NCBI RefSeq assembly: GCF_009806555.1
Contig: NZ_VUOK01000064.1
Location: 62,281 to 126,280, forward strand
Source: Methylobacterium sp. 2A
GTDB taxonomy: Bacteria; Pseudomonadota; Alphaproteobacteria; Rhizobiales; Beijerinckiaceae
Length of the DNA: 64,000 bases
Direction of reading: 5' to 3'
Part shown: in pieces, positions 26,575 to 35,043 of the stretch
Numbering within the stretch: the first letter of the stretch is position 1
Layout: every line of letters begins with the position of its first letter
Translations under genes and position numbers: made by a program
The notes under the pieces: model-generated
What the model was told of the DNA's origin: nothing
Databases searched by the model: none
What the model saw: the letters and a program-made list of their open reading frames with translations, nothing else

Positions 26575-27798
26575 ATGCGGAGATTGTCGATTGGTTTGGC
26601 CGCGCTGCTGATGAGCACCTCGGTCTACGCGCAGCAAGGTGGCGCGGATCGCGGGCTCGGGATGGGCGGCCGCGCGGGGCAGGGCGGATCCGAGTCCAGC
26701 ATGAAGTCCGGCGCCGAGGGCGGCCGGATGGGCGGCGAGCGCGGCGGCATGCAGGGCGGCCAAGCCGCTGCCGAGCGGAACGCCGGCCAGGGGCAGGCCG
26801 ATCGGGGCCGGACGCCCGGCGGCTCGGATCGGATGGCGCAGGATCGGAACCAAGGTGATCGCGCCGGCGCCGAGCGTGGCGATCGCGACAACGCCCGGGC
26901 CGACCGGAACGCCCGCGGAGATCGCGACGGCGCCCGCGCTGAGCGTAACGAGCGCGGCGACCGCCGGAGCGACCGTGTCGATGTCCGCGGCCGCACCGAT
27001 GTCGGCAGCCGGACCGACGTGCGCTCGGACCGGGTCGAGGGCGGCTTCCGCCGCGAAGGCCGCTACGTGTTCATCGGCGGTCGCCGCGTCGTGTACGGCT
27101 CCCCCGAGTATCGCCGCCTGATCGTCACCGAGAACCGCGGCCCGCGTCAGCGCTACGTCGTCATCCGCGGCCAGCGCGTTCTCTACGGCTCGCCGGAATA
27201 TCGCCGGCTCGTCAGCGTCCGCGAGAACGGCCCGCGCGAGCGCTATGTCGTCATCCGTGGCCATCGCGTCCTGTACGGCTCGCCCGAGTACCGTCGCCTC
27301 GTGTCGGTGCAGGAGGATCGCTTCGTGACGATCCACGGCCAGCGCGTGCGTTACGGCTCCGCGGAATACCGTCGCCTCAGTGGCGGTGGCACGGTCAACG
27401 CGAGCTTCCGCTCGGAGCAGCGCGCCGGCGCCCGGTTCGACAGGCACGGCGACCGGGACGGGATCCACAACGCCTCGCGCACCGAGGGCCGCGATAACGG
27501 CCGCAATGCCGGCAGGACGGACCGTGGCAACGACCGCGGGATGGAGCGCAACGCCGAGCGCAACGGCCGGAACGACGGCATGCGCAACAGCGACATGCGC
27601 GGCAACCAGCAGGACGGCATCCGCAACGCCTCCGACCGCGGCAACGCGCAGGGCGGCATGAAGTCCGGCACCGAGGGCGGCCGGATGGGTGGTGGCGAGC
27701 GCGGCGGTATGCAGGGCAACGCCGCTGGCGGCGGCACGGGCGGGGCTCAGGGCGGAAGCCGGACCGGCGGTGGTCAGCCGGGCGCCGGACGCAACTAA
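26575..27798 (+). CDS. Secreted Arg/Gly-rich protein with four YGSPEYRRL repeats
   Basis: 407 residues with an N-terminal signal (MRRLSIGLAALLMSTSVYAQ); a GGAGGT ribosome site precedes ATG 26575. The centre (163-268) holds four copies of a module like RYVVIRGQRVLYGSPEYRRL; the first three start at 163, 193 and 223 (30-residue period), the last is shortened. The flanks are disordered and rich in Arg, Asp, Gly and Asn. Nearly the same phrase occurs near both ends: KSGAEGGRMGGERGGMQ at 44-60 and KSGTEGGRMGGGERGGMQ at 363-380. Function unknown; the composition suggests an extracytoplasmic, highly charged, possibly surface- or polyanion-binding protein. Confidence 0.8.
   Translation: MRRLSIGLAALLMSTSVYAQQGGADRGLGMGGRAGQGGSESSMKSGAEGGRMGGERGGMQGGQAAAERNAGQGQADRGRTPGGSDRMAQDRNQGDRAGAERGDRDNARADRNARGDRDGARAERNERGDRRSDRVDVRGRTDVGSRTDVRSDRVEGGFRREGRYVFIGGRRVVYGSPEYRRLIVTENRGPRQRYVVIRGQRVLYGSPEYRRLVSVRENGPRERYVVIRGHRVLYGSPEYRRLVSVQEDRFVTIHGQRVRYGSAEYRRLSGGGTVNASFRSEQRAGARFDRHGDRDGIHNASRTEGRDNGRNAGRTDRGNDRGMERNAERNGRNDGMRNSDMRGNQQDGIRNASDRGNAQGGMKSGTEGGRMGGGERGGMQGNAAGGGTGGAQGGSRTGGGQPGAGRN
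27061..27378 (+). repeat. Tandem ~90-bp coding repeat
   Basis: In-frame repeat encoding the YGSPEYRRL modules: two 90-bp units (27061, 27151), a shorter 78-bp unit (27241) and a partial last unit (27319-27378). Confidence 0.8.
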
Positions 27799-27814
27799 GC
27801 GATGTGATTCGGGG

Positions 27815-27837
27815 GAGGGGCCATCCGGCCCCTTCTC
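27815..27837 (+). terminator. Hairpin after the repeat-protein gene
   Basis: GGGGCC-ATCC-GGCCCC stem-loop followed by TTCTCCTC, 18 bases after the stop codon. A plausible terminator with a weak T tract. Confidence 0.55.
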
Positions 27838-27928
27838 CTCGGTCGCATCGGTCTACGAAGACGGTGGACGCTGAAACCGGGGATCTCTTTTCCCCTGTTG
27901 CAGGCCATGCGCGGACGGCTCCGCTTCA

Positions 27929-28083
27929 CTCCCTCCCCCTCTGCGTCAGCAGGGGTCGGGCGCGGGGAAACCGGGTTCAGGAGTGGGCGCGATTAGCCGG
28001 GCGGGCAGTGACCATTCTGCGCCGTCGCTCCCCTCTCCCGACCCCCTTCGGGGGCCACCCGTCCCCGCAGAGGGGGAGGGAGA
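27929..28083. repeat. Palindromic repeat, copy 1 (CCCTCCCCCTCTGCG family)
   Basis: Arms CCCTCCCCCTCTGCG...AGCAGGGGTCGGG and CCCGACCCCCTTCGGGGGCC...CGCAGAGGGGGAGGG. A second copy lies at 37929-38104. This copy lacks 17 bases between two CTGCG repeats that the other copy retains. Non-coding; fills most of the 27838-28176 gap. Confidence 0.75.
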
Positions 28084-28176
28084 GTGCGGATTCGCCTCCG
28101 CTGGAAGCCAGGGGCGCATGGCGGACGGGGTTGCACTGAGCGGCCGGGAACCTGGCAGTTCGGACGCGCCGCCCCC

Positions 28177-28743
28177 TCACACCTTGAGCACGGGCTCGGC
28201 GATGTCACCGCCGCCGCGGGCCTTGAGGTAATCCGGCTGGAACAGGCACATCCGGACCGCATCGCGGTAGCGCCCGTTCACGAAAAACTCGTCCTTGAGC
28301 ACGCCCTCCGGACGGAAGCCGCAGCGCTCGTAGATGCGCACCGCCCGGGCATTGTCCCGGTCGACGTGCAGGTAGAGCTTGTGGATGTTGAGCACGCTGA
28401 ACGCGTAATCCATGGCGATCCGGGTCGCCTGCCACGCGTAGCCCCGGCCCTGGAAGGCTGGGTGGATCGCGATCTGGAATTCGCAGCGCCGGTGCAGGTG
28501 GTTGATCTCGACCAGCTCGATCAGCCCGGCCGGCTCGCCGCTCGGATCGGCCACGATGAAGCGGCGTTCGCTCTGGTTGTGGATGTTGCGCTCGTAGAGC
28601 TGCTGCAGTTCGGCGAAGGACTCGTAGGCCTCCTCGAACCAGTAGCGCATGATGCTGTCGTTGTTGTTGAGCTGGTGGACGAAGCGCAGGTCCTCCCGCT
28701 CCAGCGGCCGCAGCTTGATGGTGATATCGGTGAGCGCCCTCAT
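28177..28743 (-). CDS. speG: Spermidine N-acetyltransferase
   Basis: 188-residue GNAT enzyme. The sequence follows SpeG closely: LRPLEREDLRFVHQLNNNDS, RYWFEEAYESFAELQQLYER, HNQSERRFIVADP and LIELVEINHLHRRCEFQIAI. The acetyl-CoA loop is HPAFQGRGYAWQATRIAMDY. It acetylates spermidine/spermine to limit polyamine excess. Its start overlaps the argE stop by 4 bases (ATGA), so it is translated with argE. Confidence 0.9.
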   Translation of the reverse strand: MRALTDITIKLRPLEREDLRFVHQLNNNDSIMRYWFEEAYESFAELQQLYERNIHNQSERRFIVADPSGEPAGLIELVEINHLHRRCEFQIAIHPAFQGRGYAWQATRIAMDYAFSVLNIHKLYLHVDRDNARAVRIYERCGFRPEGVLKDEFFVNGRYRDAVRMCLFQPDYLKARGGGDIAEPVLKV

Positions 28744-29909
28744 GACGCACAGGCCTCGATCAGGTCACGCAGGAACCGTTCGCCCTGGCCCAGCGCGTCC
28801 AGGGTGATGAACTCGTCGGGCTGGTGGGCTTGCGCGATGTCGCCCGGCCCGCAGACCACGGTGGGCAGGCCCGCAGCCTGGAATCGCCCGGCCTCGGTGG
28901 CGTAGGGCACCGCTACGGTGCGATTGCGCCCCGCGAGCCGCAGGCACAGCCGCTCCGCCGCCGAACCCGGATCGGGGGCGAGGCCCGGGATGTCGACCTC
29001 CTCCAGGGTCTCGATCCGCCCGAAATCGCCGTAGCGGTTGAGCCGCTCCCGGGTGACCCGCTCCACCACCTCGGCGAACAGCCGCGGGATCTCGGCCGGA
29101 TCGAGGTCGGGCAGGCCGCGATACTCCCAATGGAAGCGGCATTCCTTGGCGATGATGTTCCGGGCGGTGCCGCCCTGGATCGTCCCGACATGGACCGTGG
29201 TGGCGGCCGGATCGAACCGGCCGGTCGCGTCGCCGCGCTCGATCATCAGGTCGGCGATCCGGTTGAGGCCGGCCACCAGCTCGCAGGCGGCCGCCACCGC
29301 GTTGGCCCCGAGGGCCGGCCGGGCCGAATGGGCCTCGCGGCCATGCACGGTGGTCAGGCAGGTCACGATGCTCTTATGCGCGTCCGCAACCTCCAGGCCG
29401 GTCGGTTCGCCCACGATCACGGCTCCGGGCCGCGGCAGGTCGGCGCCGAAGCGGGCAATTCCGTCCATCGAGCCGAGGCAGGTCGTCTCCTCGTCGTAGG
29501 AGAGCAGGATGTGGATCGGCCGCTTCAGCTCGGCCGCCAGCATGTCGGGCACCAGGGCGAGCGCGAGGGCGTCGAACCCCTTCATGTCGACCGCGCCGCG
29601 CCCGTAGGCCCGGCCGTCGGCGACGCGCAGGGTGAACGGGTCGGCGCTCCAGGCCTGGCCCGCCACCGGCACCACGTCGGTATGGCCGGACAGCACCACG
29701 CCGCCCTCGACCATCGGGCCGATCGTGGCGAGCACGGCGGCCTTGTCGCCGGCCGCGTTCGGCAGCCGCAGGTACGGGACGCCCCAGCCGTCGAGATAGG
29801 CGCAGACCGACTCGATCAGGGCGAGGTTGGACTTGTCGCTCTCCGTGTCGAACGACACGAGGCGGGCCAGCATGTCGAGCGGGCTCAGCCGCTCGCCGGT
29901 CGCGGGCAT
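28740..29909 (-). CDS. argE: Acetylornithine deacetylase
   Basis: 389-residue M20A zinc hydrolase removing acetate from N-acetylornithine. Metal and catalytic motifs: VLSGHTDVVPV, YGRGAVDMKGFDALAL, LSYDEETTCLGS, VGEPTGLEVADAHKS and CGPGDIAQAHQPDEF. Its presence suggests the linear arginine route or a salvage use, with argD and argF about 5 kb away. speG overlaps its stop codon. Confidence 0.92.
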   Translation of the reverse strand: MPATGERLSPLDMLARLVSFDTESDKSNLALIESVCAYLDGWGVPYLRLPNAAGDKAAVLATIGPMVEGGVVLSGHTDVVPVAGQAWSADPFTLRVADGRAYGRGAVDMKGFDALALALVPDMLAAELKRPIHILLSYDEETTCLGSMDGIARFGADLPRPGAVIVGEPTGLEVADAHKSIVTCLTTVHGREAHSARPALGANAVAAACELVAGLNRIADLMIERGDATGRFDPAATTVHVGTIQGGTARNIIAKECRFHWEYRGLPDLDPAEIPRLFAEVVERVTRERLNRYGDFGRIETLEEVDIPGLAPDPGSAAERLCLRLAGRNRTVAVPYATEAGRFQAAGLPTVVCGPGDIAQAHQPDEFITLDALGQGERFLRDLIEACAS

Positions 29910-29946
29910 GGATTCCTCCGGGGCGAGGCCCCAGGTCTATAGGGCC

Positions 29947-30339
29947 TCAGTGCAGGCTGCGGCGGACGTGCGGGCTATCGAGGGAGAAGGCGGGGATCTC
30001 GGCCTCGAAGCTCTCACCGGCCACCGTCGCCATGGTGTAGCTGCCGGCCATCAGCCCGTCGGGCGTGTTGAGCGGGCAGCCGCTGGTGTAGCAGAAGGAC
30101 TCGCCGGGCTCCAGCACCGGCTGCTTGCCGACCACGCCGGTGCCGCGCACCTCCTGGCAGGCCCCGTGCCCGTCGATGATCCGCCAGTGGCGCGAGCGGA
30201 GCTGCACCTGCTCGCTGCCGTTGTTCACGATCTCGACCGTATAAGCGAAGAAATAGCGGCTCTCGTTCGGCGAAGATTCCTCCTCGACGAAGCGAGACTG
30301 GACGGTCACACTTATTCCCCGCGTCTCAGCCTTGTACAT
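29947..30339 (-). CDS. apaG: ApaG protein
   Basis: 130 residues. An all-beta fibronectin-III-like fold protein of uncertain function: VTVQSRFVEEESSPNESRYF, RHWRIIDGHGACQEVRGTGV, the typical LEPGESFCYTSGCPLNTPDG and GSYTM. Reverse strand, 37 bases upstream of argE, probably its own promoter in the A/T-richer stretch 30340-30420. Confidence 0.94.
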   Translation of the reverse strand: MYKAETRGISVTVQSRFVEEESSPNESRYFFAYTVEIVNNGSEQVQLRSRHWRIIDGHGACQEVRGTGVVGKQPVLEPGESFCYTSGCPLNTPDGLMAGSYTMATVAGESFEAEIPAFSLDSPHVRRSLH

Positions 30340-30617
30340 CGCCCTATTTGGCCCTTCTTTCGGACGATACGATTCGCTGAAGCAGAACGAAACGCGCTTC
30401 CTGCGCGGTGGTAGTTGCCTATAGAATCCCCGTCAATTGCGGCGGACTACCTCGCGCGCGCTCAGGCCCTGCATCAGGCTGATTCGGGCACCGGTCGGAG
30501 AGGCGGGGCGCCTCGTGGCAGCTGGCGCTCCGGCTTAAGGCTGCGTTAGCCAGTCGCGGAGGAAAACGGAGCCGGACGCGGACCGGACCGGCGGCGCGCG
30601 AGAGAGGTACGGGCACG

Positions 30618-31742
30618 ATGACAGCGGGCGCAGCCACGGGGAGCGCCGATTCGGGCGCCGGGAGCCGCAGCGGCATCCTGCCGGCCCAGGCCATCGCGGC
30701 GCTGGCACGAACGGGCGGGATCCGCACCGAGAGCCCGTTCGCGGCCGACCAGATCCAGCCGGCGAGCATCGACCTGCGCCTCGGCGGCACCGCCTACCGG
30801 GTGCGCACGAGCTTCCTGCCCGGGGCCGGACGCACGGTCCAGGCCTGCGTCGATCGCCTGGCCCTGCACCGGATCGACCTACGCCCCGGAGCCGTGCTGG
30901 AGACCGGCTGCGTCTACATCGCCGAATTGCAGGAGGGTCTGGCGCTGCCAACCGACCTCGCGGCGGCGGCCAATCCGAAAAGCTCTACCGGACGCATCGA
31001 CGTGTTCACCCGGGTGATCACCGACCGGGGCGAGGCGTTCGATCAGGTCGAGCCCGGCTATGACGGCCCGCTCTACGCCGAAATCTCGCCGCGCACCTTC
31101 CCGGTCCTGGTCCGCACCGGCTCGCGCCTGTCGCAGATCCGCTTCCGCCGCGGGGCACCGCGGCTCGGCGAGGCCGAACTCGGCCTGCTCCACGCCCGGT
31201 CGGCCCTGGTCGATGTGGCCAATCCGTCCTTGCAGGGGGGCGTGGCGGTCTCGGTGGATCTGTCCGGCTTCGACGGGCTGATCGGCTACCGGGCGAAGCG
31301 CCATACCGGCCTCGTGGACGTGGACGCCCCCGGGCGCCACCGGGCCGCCGAGTTCTGGGAGCCGCTGGCGGCCGACGGATCGGGCAGCCTGATCCTCGAT
31401 CCCGGCCAGTTCTACATCCTGGCCTCGAAGGAGGCGGTGCAGGTCCCGCCGGACCACGCCGCCGAGATGGTGCCGTTCGATCCGCTGGTCGGCGAATTCC
31501 GGGTCCATTATGCGGGCTTCTTCGATCCGGGCTTCGGCTATGCCGGGGCGGGGGGCGCGGGCGCCCGGGCCGTGCTGGAGGTCCGCTCGCGCGACGTGCC
31601 GTTCCTGCTGGAGGATGGCCAGATCGTCGGCCGACTCGTCTACGAACGCATGCTCGACGTGCCGGAGACGCTCTACGGGACCGGCGCCGGCTCGAACTAT
31701 CAGGCGCAGGGGCTCAAGCTCTCGAAGCACTTCGTCCTGTAA
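30618..31742 (+). CDS. dcd: 2'-deoxycytidine 5'-triphosphate deaminase (double-domain Dcd family)
   Basis: 374 residues. Two dUTPase-like domains in one chain: the first with DQIQPASIDLRLGGTAYRVR and ANPKSSTGRIDVFTRVITD, the second with HAGVD-like GRHRAAEFWEPL and ILASKEAVQVPPDHAAEMVP. This double-length form is typical of alphaproteobacteria. It provides dUTP for dTMP synthesis. An Lrp-type regulator follows 18 bases later. Start ATG 30618 could be a few codons too far upstream. Confidence 0.88.
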   Translation: MTAGAATGSADSGAGSRSGILPAQAIAALARTGGIRTESPFAADQIQPASIDLRLGGTAYRVRTSFLPGAGRTVQACVDRLALHRIDLRPGAVLETGCVYIAELQEGLALPTDLAAAANPKSSTGRIDVFTRVITDRGEAFDQVEPGYDGPLYAEISPRTFPVLVRTGSRLSQIRFRRGAPRLGEAELGLLHARSALVDVANPSLQGGVAVSVDLSGFDGLIGYRAKRHTGLVDVDAPGRHRAAEFWEPLAADGSGSLILDPGQFYILASKEAVQVPPDHAAEMVPFDPLVGEFRVHYAGFFDPGFGYAGAGGAGARAVLEVRSRDVPFLLEDGQIVGRLVYERMLDVPETLYGTGAGSNYQAQGLKLSKHFVL

Positions 31743-31760
31743 CGCGGGGGTCTCGATCGC

Positions 31761-32222
31761 ATGGACGCGGTGGACCGGAAGATCCTGGACATCCTCCAGC
31801 AGGACGCGACGCTGCCCGTGGCCGAGCTCGCCGAGCGGGTCGGCGTCAGCGCGGCCCCGTGCTGGCGCCGGGTGAAGAAGCTCGAAGCCTCCGGGGTGAT
31901 CCGCGGCCGGGTCGCGCTGGTCGACCGCCGCAAGGTCAACGTGCCGACGACGGTGTTCGTGGCCGTGAAGGCCCCGCGCCACGCCGCCGACTGGTCCGAG
32001 GCGTTCCGGCGGGTCGTCGCCGACTTCCCCGAGATCGTCGAGGCGTGGCGCCTCACCGGCGAGATCGATTACCTGCTGCGCATCGTCGTGCCCGACATCG
32101 AGGCCTACGATGCCGTGTATCAGCGGCTCATCGCCAAGCTCGATTTCTCGAACCTGTCCTCCTCCATCGCCATGGAGGAGATGAAGTACACGACCGCCGT
32201 CCCGACGCTCTACGTGGCGTGA
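31761..32222 (+). CDS. Lrp/AsnC-family transcriptional regulator
   Basis: 153 residues. N-terminal HTH (VDRKILDILQQDATLPVAEL, then RVGVSAAPCWRRVKKLEASG) and a C-terminal RAM/ACT-like ligand domain (VEAWRLTGEIDYLLRIVVPD). Such proteins sense amino acids. It is convergent, 15 bases apart, with a thiol-dioxygenase-like gene, which could be a target only if regulated in trans. Confidence 0.92.
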   Translation: MDAVDRKILDILQQDATLPVAELAERVGVSAAPCWRRVKKLEASGVIRGRVALVDRRKVNVPTTVFVAVKAPRHAADWSEAFRRVVADFPEIVEAWRLTGEIDYLLRIVVPDIEAYDAVYQRLIAKLDFSNLSSSIAMEEMKYTTAVPTLYVA

Positions 32223-32237
32223 GAGCGCCGCGGCGGC

Positions 32238-32762
32238 TCAGCCCGCCGCGACCGCGTAGGTCCGGTGGATCGAGGTCTCCTGCGCCCGGTGGTCGTAGCC
32301 GTAGACGTGGATCGAGACCGCCGCCTCCGGCCCGTCATTGGCGATCCGGTGCAGCTTCGGCCCCGTGGGCAGCATGCAGGCGACGAAACCCGGCTCGCGG
32401 ACGGCATCCTGGGTCGCCATCGCGTGCGTGTCGCTGATCGGGCGATACCATGTCTCGCGTAAGGAGCCGCGCAGCAGCCCGAAGCAGCACGAGCAATGGT
32501 GATCGTGCACCGGCGTCATGGCGCCGGGCGCCCAGACCATGGCCCAGACGCTGATCGCTTCCGTGCCGAACAGCAGGTTCCGGCTGAGACCTTCGCCGCG
32601 CCCGACGAGGCGTGACGGGTCGAGCAATTCCGGCCGGGACAGGATGCGCACGAGCGTCGCACGGGCGGCGGCGAGATAGGCCTCCGGCGTGCGGCGGGCC
32701 GAGACGGCGAGATCCGACAGCATCGCCTCGATGTCGGCGGATGGAATCGCATGCACCATCAC
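32238..32762 (-). CDS. Cysteine dioxygenase-family cupin
   Basis: 174 residues; ATG 32762 or the next ATG at 32759. Iron ligands are suggested by PVHDHHCSCCFGLLRGSLRE and by the later His in GPKLHRIANDGPEAAVSIHV. CDO-family enzymes oxidise thiols such as cysteine or 3-mercaptopropionate to sulfinates. The substrate is not clear; the HDHHCSCC run, with three cysteines near the metal site, is notable. Possible thiol/sulfur metabolism role in the cytoplasm. Confidence 0.82.
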   Translation of the reverse strand: MMVHAIPSADIEAMLSDLAVSARRTPEAYLAAARATLVRILSRPELLDPSRLVGRGEGLSRNLLFGTEAISVWAMVWAPGAMTPVHDHHCSCCFGLLRGSLRETWYRPISDTHAMATQDAVREPGFVACMLPTGPKLHRIANDGPEAAVSIHVYGYDHRAQETSIHRTYAVAAG

Positions 32763-32941
32763 GGATCTCCTGCGCCACGATGTCCGAGCACCCCGGTATC
32801 GTATCGCGCTCCGGCCGCCGTGCGGTTGCGTTGTTCTTGTCTCTCATGCGGTCACGCGCAATTGCATTGCGCTGCGCAGCCGTCACACGAAACGTGATTG
32901 CGCTCCTCCCGAAGCAGGGATCGTGTTCGGATCGTCGATCC

Positions 32942-33046
32942 GGGTTTCCAAAGGGCGAGCCCTTTGGTGGGTTGTCAGGGCAAGGCCCTGACGGATTCCA
33001 GGGCTCTGCCCTGGACCCGCGAAAGGGCTCGCCCTTTCGAAACCCC
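32942..33046. repeat. Multi-hairpin palindromic repeat
   Basis: Four hairpins in a row: AAAGGGCGAGCCCTTT, GTCAGGGCAAGGCCCTGAC, CCAGGGCTCTGCCCTGG and CGAAAGGGCTCGCCCTTTCG, within outer GGGTTTCC...GAAACCC ends. It shares its third hairpin with the repeat at 4358-4420. It lies just after the pgl stop. Confidence 0.75.
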
Positions 33047-33063
33047 GACCCATCCGCGCGGCG

Positions 33064-33789
33064 TCAGCCCGCCGCCGCCGCGTCGAGCAGCCACGCGATG
33101 TCACCCACGCTGGTGACGCGGCCCGCCGGCAGGTCCTCACCGGCGGCGAGGCGGGCGAGCGGCGCGCGCTTGCCCGCACCGGTCACGAGGAACAGCACGT
33201 GCCGGGAGGAGGCGAGCGCCGGAAACGTCAGCGTGATGCGCGGCACGAAGGGCGCGAGCCCCGCCTCGGGCACCGGCGCGACCAGCCGCTCCGTCTCCTC
33301 CACCGCCGGCTTGCCGGGGAAGAGCGAGGCGGTGTGCCCGTCCTCGCCGAGTCCGAGCAGCACGAGGTCGAACAGCGGCCGGGCGGCATCGAGCCTGTCG
33401 GCCCCGTAGAAGTCGAGCAGCGTGCGCTCGTAGGCGCGGGCGCCCGCCTCCGCGCCTTCGTCCGAAGGGATGAAATGCAAGTGCGTCGGCGGGATCGGCG
33501 CGCCGTGGCCGAAGGCCTCCCGGACCATGCGGACGTTGCTGCGTTCGTCGTCCCAGGGCACCACCCGGTCGTCGCCGAAGAACCAATGAACCCGCTCCCA
33601 CGGCACCCGGGTCGCGTAATCCGGGCCAGCGAGGAGCCCGTACAGCACCTTCGGGGTCGAGCCGCCGGACAGGCAGACCGCGATCCGTTCGGACTGGTTC
33701 TCGCCACAGGCCACGATCAGCCGTTCGGCCGCCTCGCGGGCGACGGCCTGCGGATCCGTCAGGACATGGGTTCCGGCAGGAAGGCTCAT
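33064..33789 (-). CDS. pgl: 6-phosphogluconolactonase
   Basis: 241 residues; hydrolyses 6-phosphogluconolactone in the oxidative pentose-phosphate route. Family pattern: CLSGGSTPKVLYGLLA, VHWFFGDDRVVPWDDERSN, and LVLLGLGEDGHTASLFPG with SITV-like late LVTGAGKRAPLARL. It starts 9 bases after gnd. Last gene of the reverse-strand cluster beginning at 42084. No glucose-6-phosphate dehydrogenase gene is seen in the window. Confidence 0.93.
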   Translation of the reverse strand: MSLPAGTHVLTDPQAVAREAAERLIVACGENQSERIAVCLSGGSTPKVLYGLLAGPDYATRVPWERVHWFFGDDRVVPWDDERSNVRMVREAFGHGAPIPPTHLHFIPSDEGAEAGARAYERTLLDFYGADRLDAARPLFDLVLLGLGEDGHTASLFPGKPAVEETERLVAPVPEAGLAPFVPRITLTFPALASSRHVLFLVTGAGKRAPLARLAAGEDLPAGRVTSVGDIAWLLDAAAAG

Positions 33790-33798
33790 GGCGCGCCT

Positions 33799-34776
33799 CT
33801 ACTTCTTGGGCTCCTGGTGGCCACCGAACCCCTTGCGCATCGCCGAGAGCAGCTTGTCGGCGTAGCTCTCGTGCTCGCGGGAGCGGAAGCGGCGGTAGAG
33901 GGCGGCGGAGAGCACGGTCGCCGGCACGCCCTCCTCGATGGCAGCGTTTATGGTCCAGCGGCCCTCGCCGGAATCATCGACGTGGCCGGAGAAGTCGGAG
34001 AGCTGTTCGTCGCCGGCGAGCGCCTGGGCGGTCAGGTCGAGGAGCCAGGAGGAGACGACGCTGCCGCGCCGCCAGACCTCGGCGATGTCGCCGAGGTCGA
34101 GGTCGAAGCGGCGCTCCTCCGGCAGGCCCTCGGAATTGGCGTGGCGGAGGATGTCGAACCCCTCCGCGTAGGCCTGCATCAGCCCGTACTCGATGCCGTT
34201 ATGGACCATCTTCACGAAATGGCCCGCGCCGGTCGGCCCGGCATGGATGTAGCCCTGCTCGGCGCGGGGATCGCGGCCCTCGCGGTTCGGGGTCTTCGGG
34301 ATATCGCCGATGCCGGGGGCGAGCGTCTTGAAGATCGGATCGAGCCGGTCGACGGTTTCCTTATCGCCGCCGATCATCATGCAGTAGCCGCGCTCCAGGC
34401 CCCAGACGCCGCCCGAGGTGCCGACATCGACGTAGTGCAGGCCCTTTTCCTTCAGCGCGAGGCCGCGGCGGACATCGTCGCCGTAGAAAGAATTGCCGCC
34501 ATCGATGATGCAGTCGCCGGATTGCATCAGGTTTCCAAGGGTCTGGACCGTCTGCTCGGTGATGGCGCCAGCCGGCAGCATCACCCAGGCCGTGCGCGGT
34601 TGTTCGAGCTTGGCGACCAGATCCTCCGGACTCGACGCGCCGACCGCGCCGGCCTCGACCAGAGCCGCGACGGCGTCGGGGTTCTGGTCGAACACCACGG
34701 CCTTATGCCCGTCCCGCAGGAGACGCCGGACGATGTTGCCGCCCATCCGGCCGAGGCCGATCATGCCGAGTTGCAT
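33799..34776 (-). CDS. gnd: 6-phosphogluconate dehydrogenase, decarboxylating (short GntZ type)
   Basis: 325 residues from ATG 34776 (MQLGMIGLGRMGGNIVRRLL). NAD(P)-binding GLGRMG; substrate motifs IIDGGNSFYGDDVRR, TSGGVWGLERGYCMMIGG and catalytic GPTGAGHFVKMVHNGIEYG. The length of about 325 indicates the short, often NAD-preferring GntZ/YqeC type rather than the 470-residue type. It follows tal-pgi after a 267-base gap that contains a repeat. Confidence 0.92.
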   Translation of the reverse strand: MQLGMIGLGRMGGNIVRRLLRDGHKAVVFDQNPDAVAALVEAGAVGASSPEDLVAKLEQPRTAWVMLPAGAITEQTVQTLGNLMQSGDCIIDGGNSFYGDDVRRGLALKEKGLHYVDVGTSGGVWGLERGYCMMIGGDKETVDRLDPIFKTLAPGIGDIPKTPNREGRDPRAEQGYIHAGPTGAGHFVKMVHNGIEYGLMQAYAEGFDILRHANSEGLPEERRFDLDLGDIAEVWRRGSVVSSWLLDLTAQALAGDEQLSDFSGHVDDSGEGRWTINAAIEEGVPATVLSAALYRRFRSREHESYADKLLSAMRKGFGGHQEPKK

Positions 34777-34854
34777 CGCTGCTCTTCCTTCGATCGACCC
34801 CGCGGAGCGCGGTTCAGGTTTCTGTGGCGTCACCGATGTTCAAAGTTCATCGCG

Positions 34855-35010
34855 GCCTTGTCCCGGACACCTGGAACGACAGTGGAGGGTGATCCGGGAC
34901 CCAGGAGAAGGCGCGCCGCGAAGCGGCTCAATAGCGGAGGCGTGTTCCGATACGGACGCTACGCGTCGCCTTATGCTGGATCCCGGGTCGCATTCCGCTG
35001 ACGCTGCATG
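34855..35010. repeat. Degenerate intergenic repeat between gnd and tal-pgi
   Basis: Contains GATCCGGGACCCAGG near the left and GGATCCCGGGTCGCATTCCG toward the right, the usual Rhizobiales palindromic intergenic style, with a GCGCGCCGCGAAGCGGC hairpin between. Non-coding. Confidence 0.55.
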
Positions 35011-35043
35011 CGCCTGGGAAAGGGCGCCGGCCTATCCGTGTCC

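Noticed and set aside
27061..27378. Regular ~90-base repeats considered as a CRISPR array
   Set aside because: The repeats are in-frame within one coding sequence, diverge at synonymous positions and have no spacer structure.
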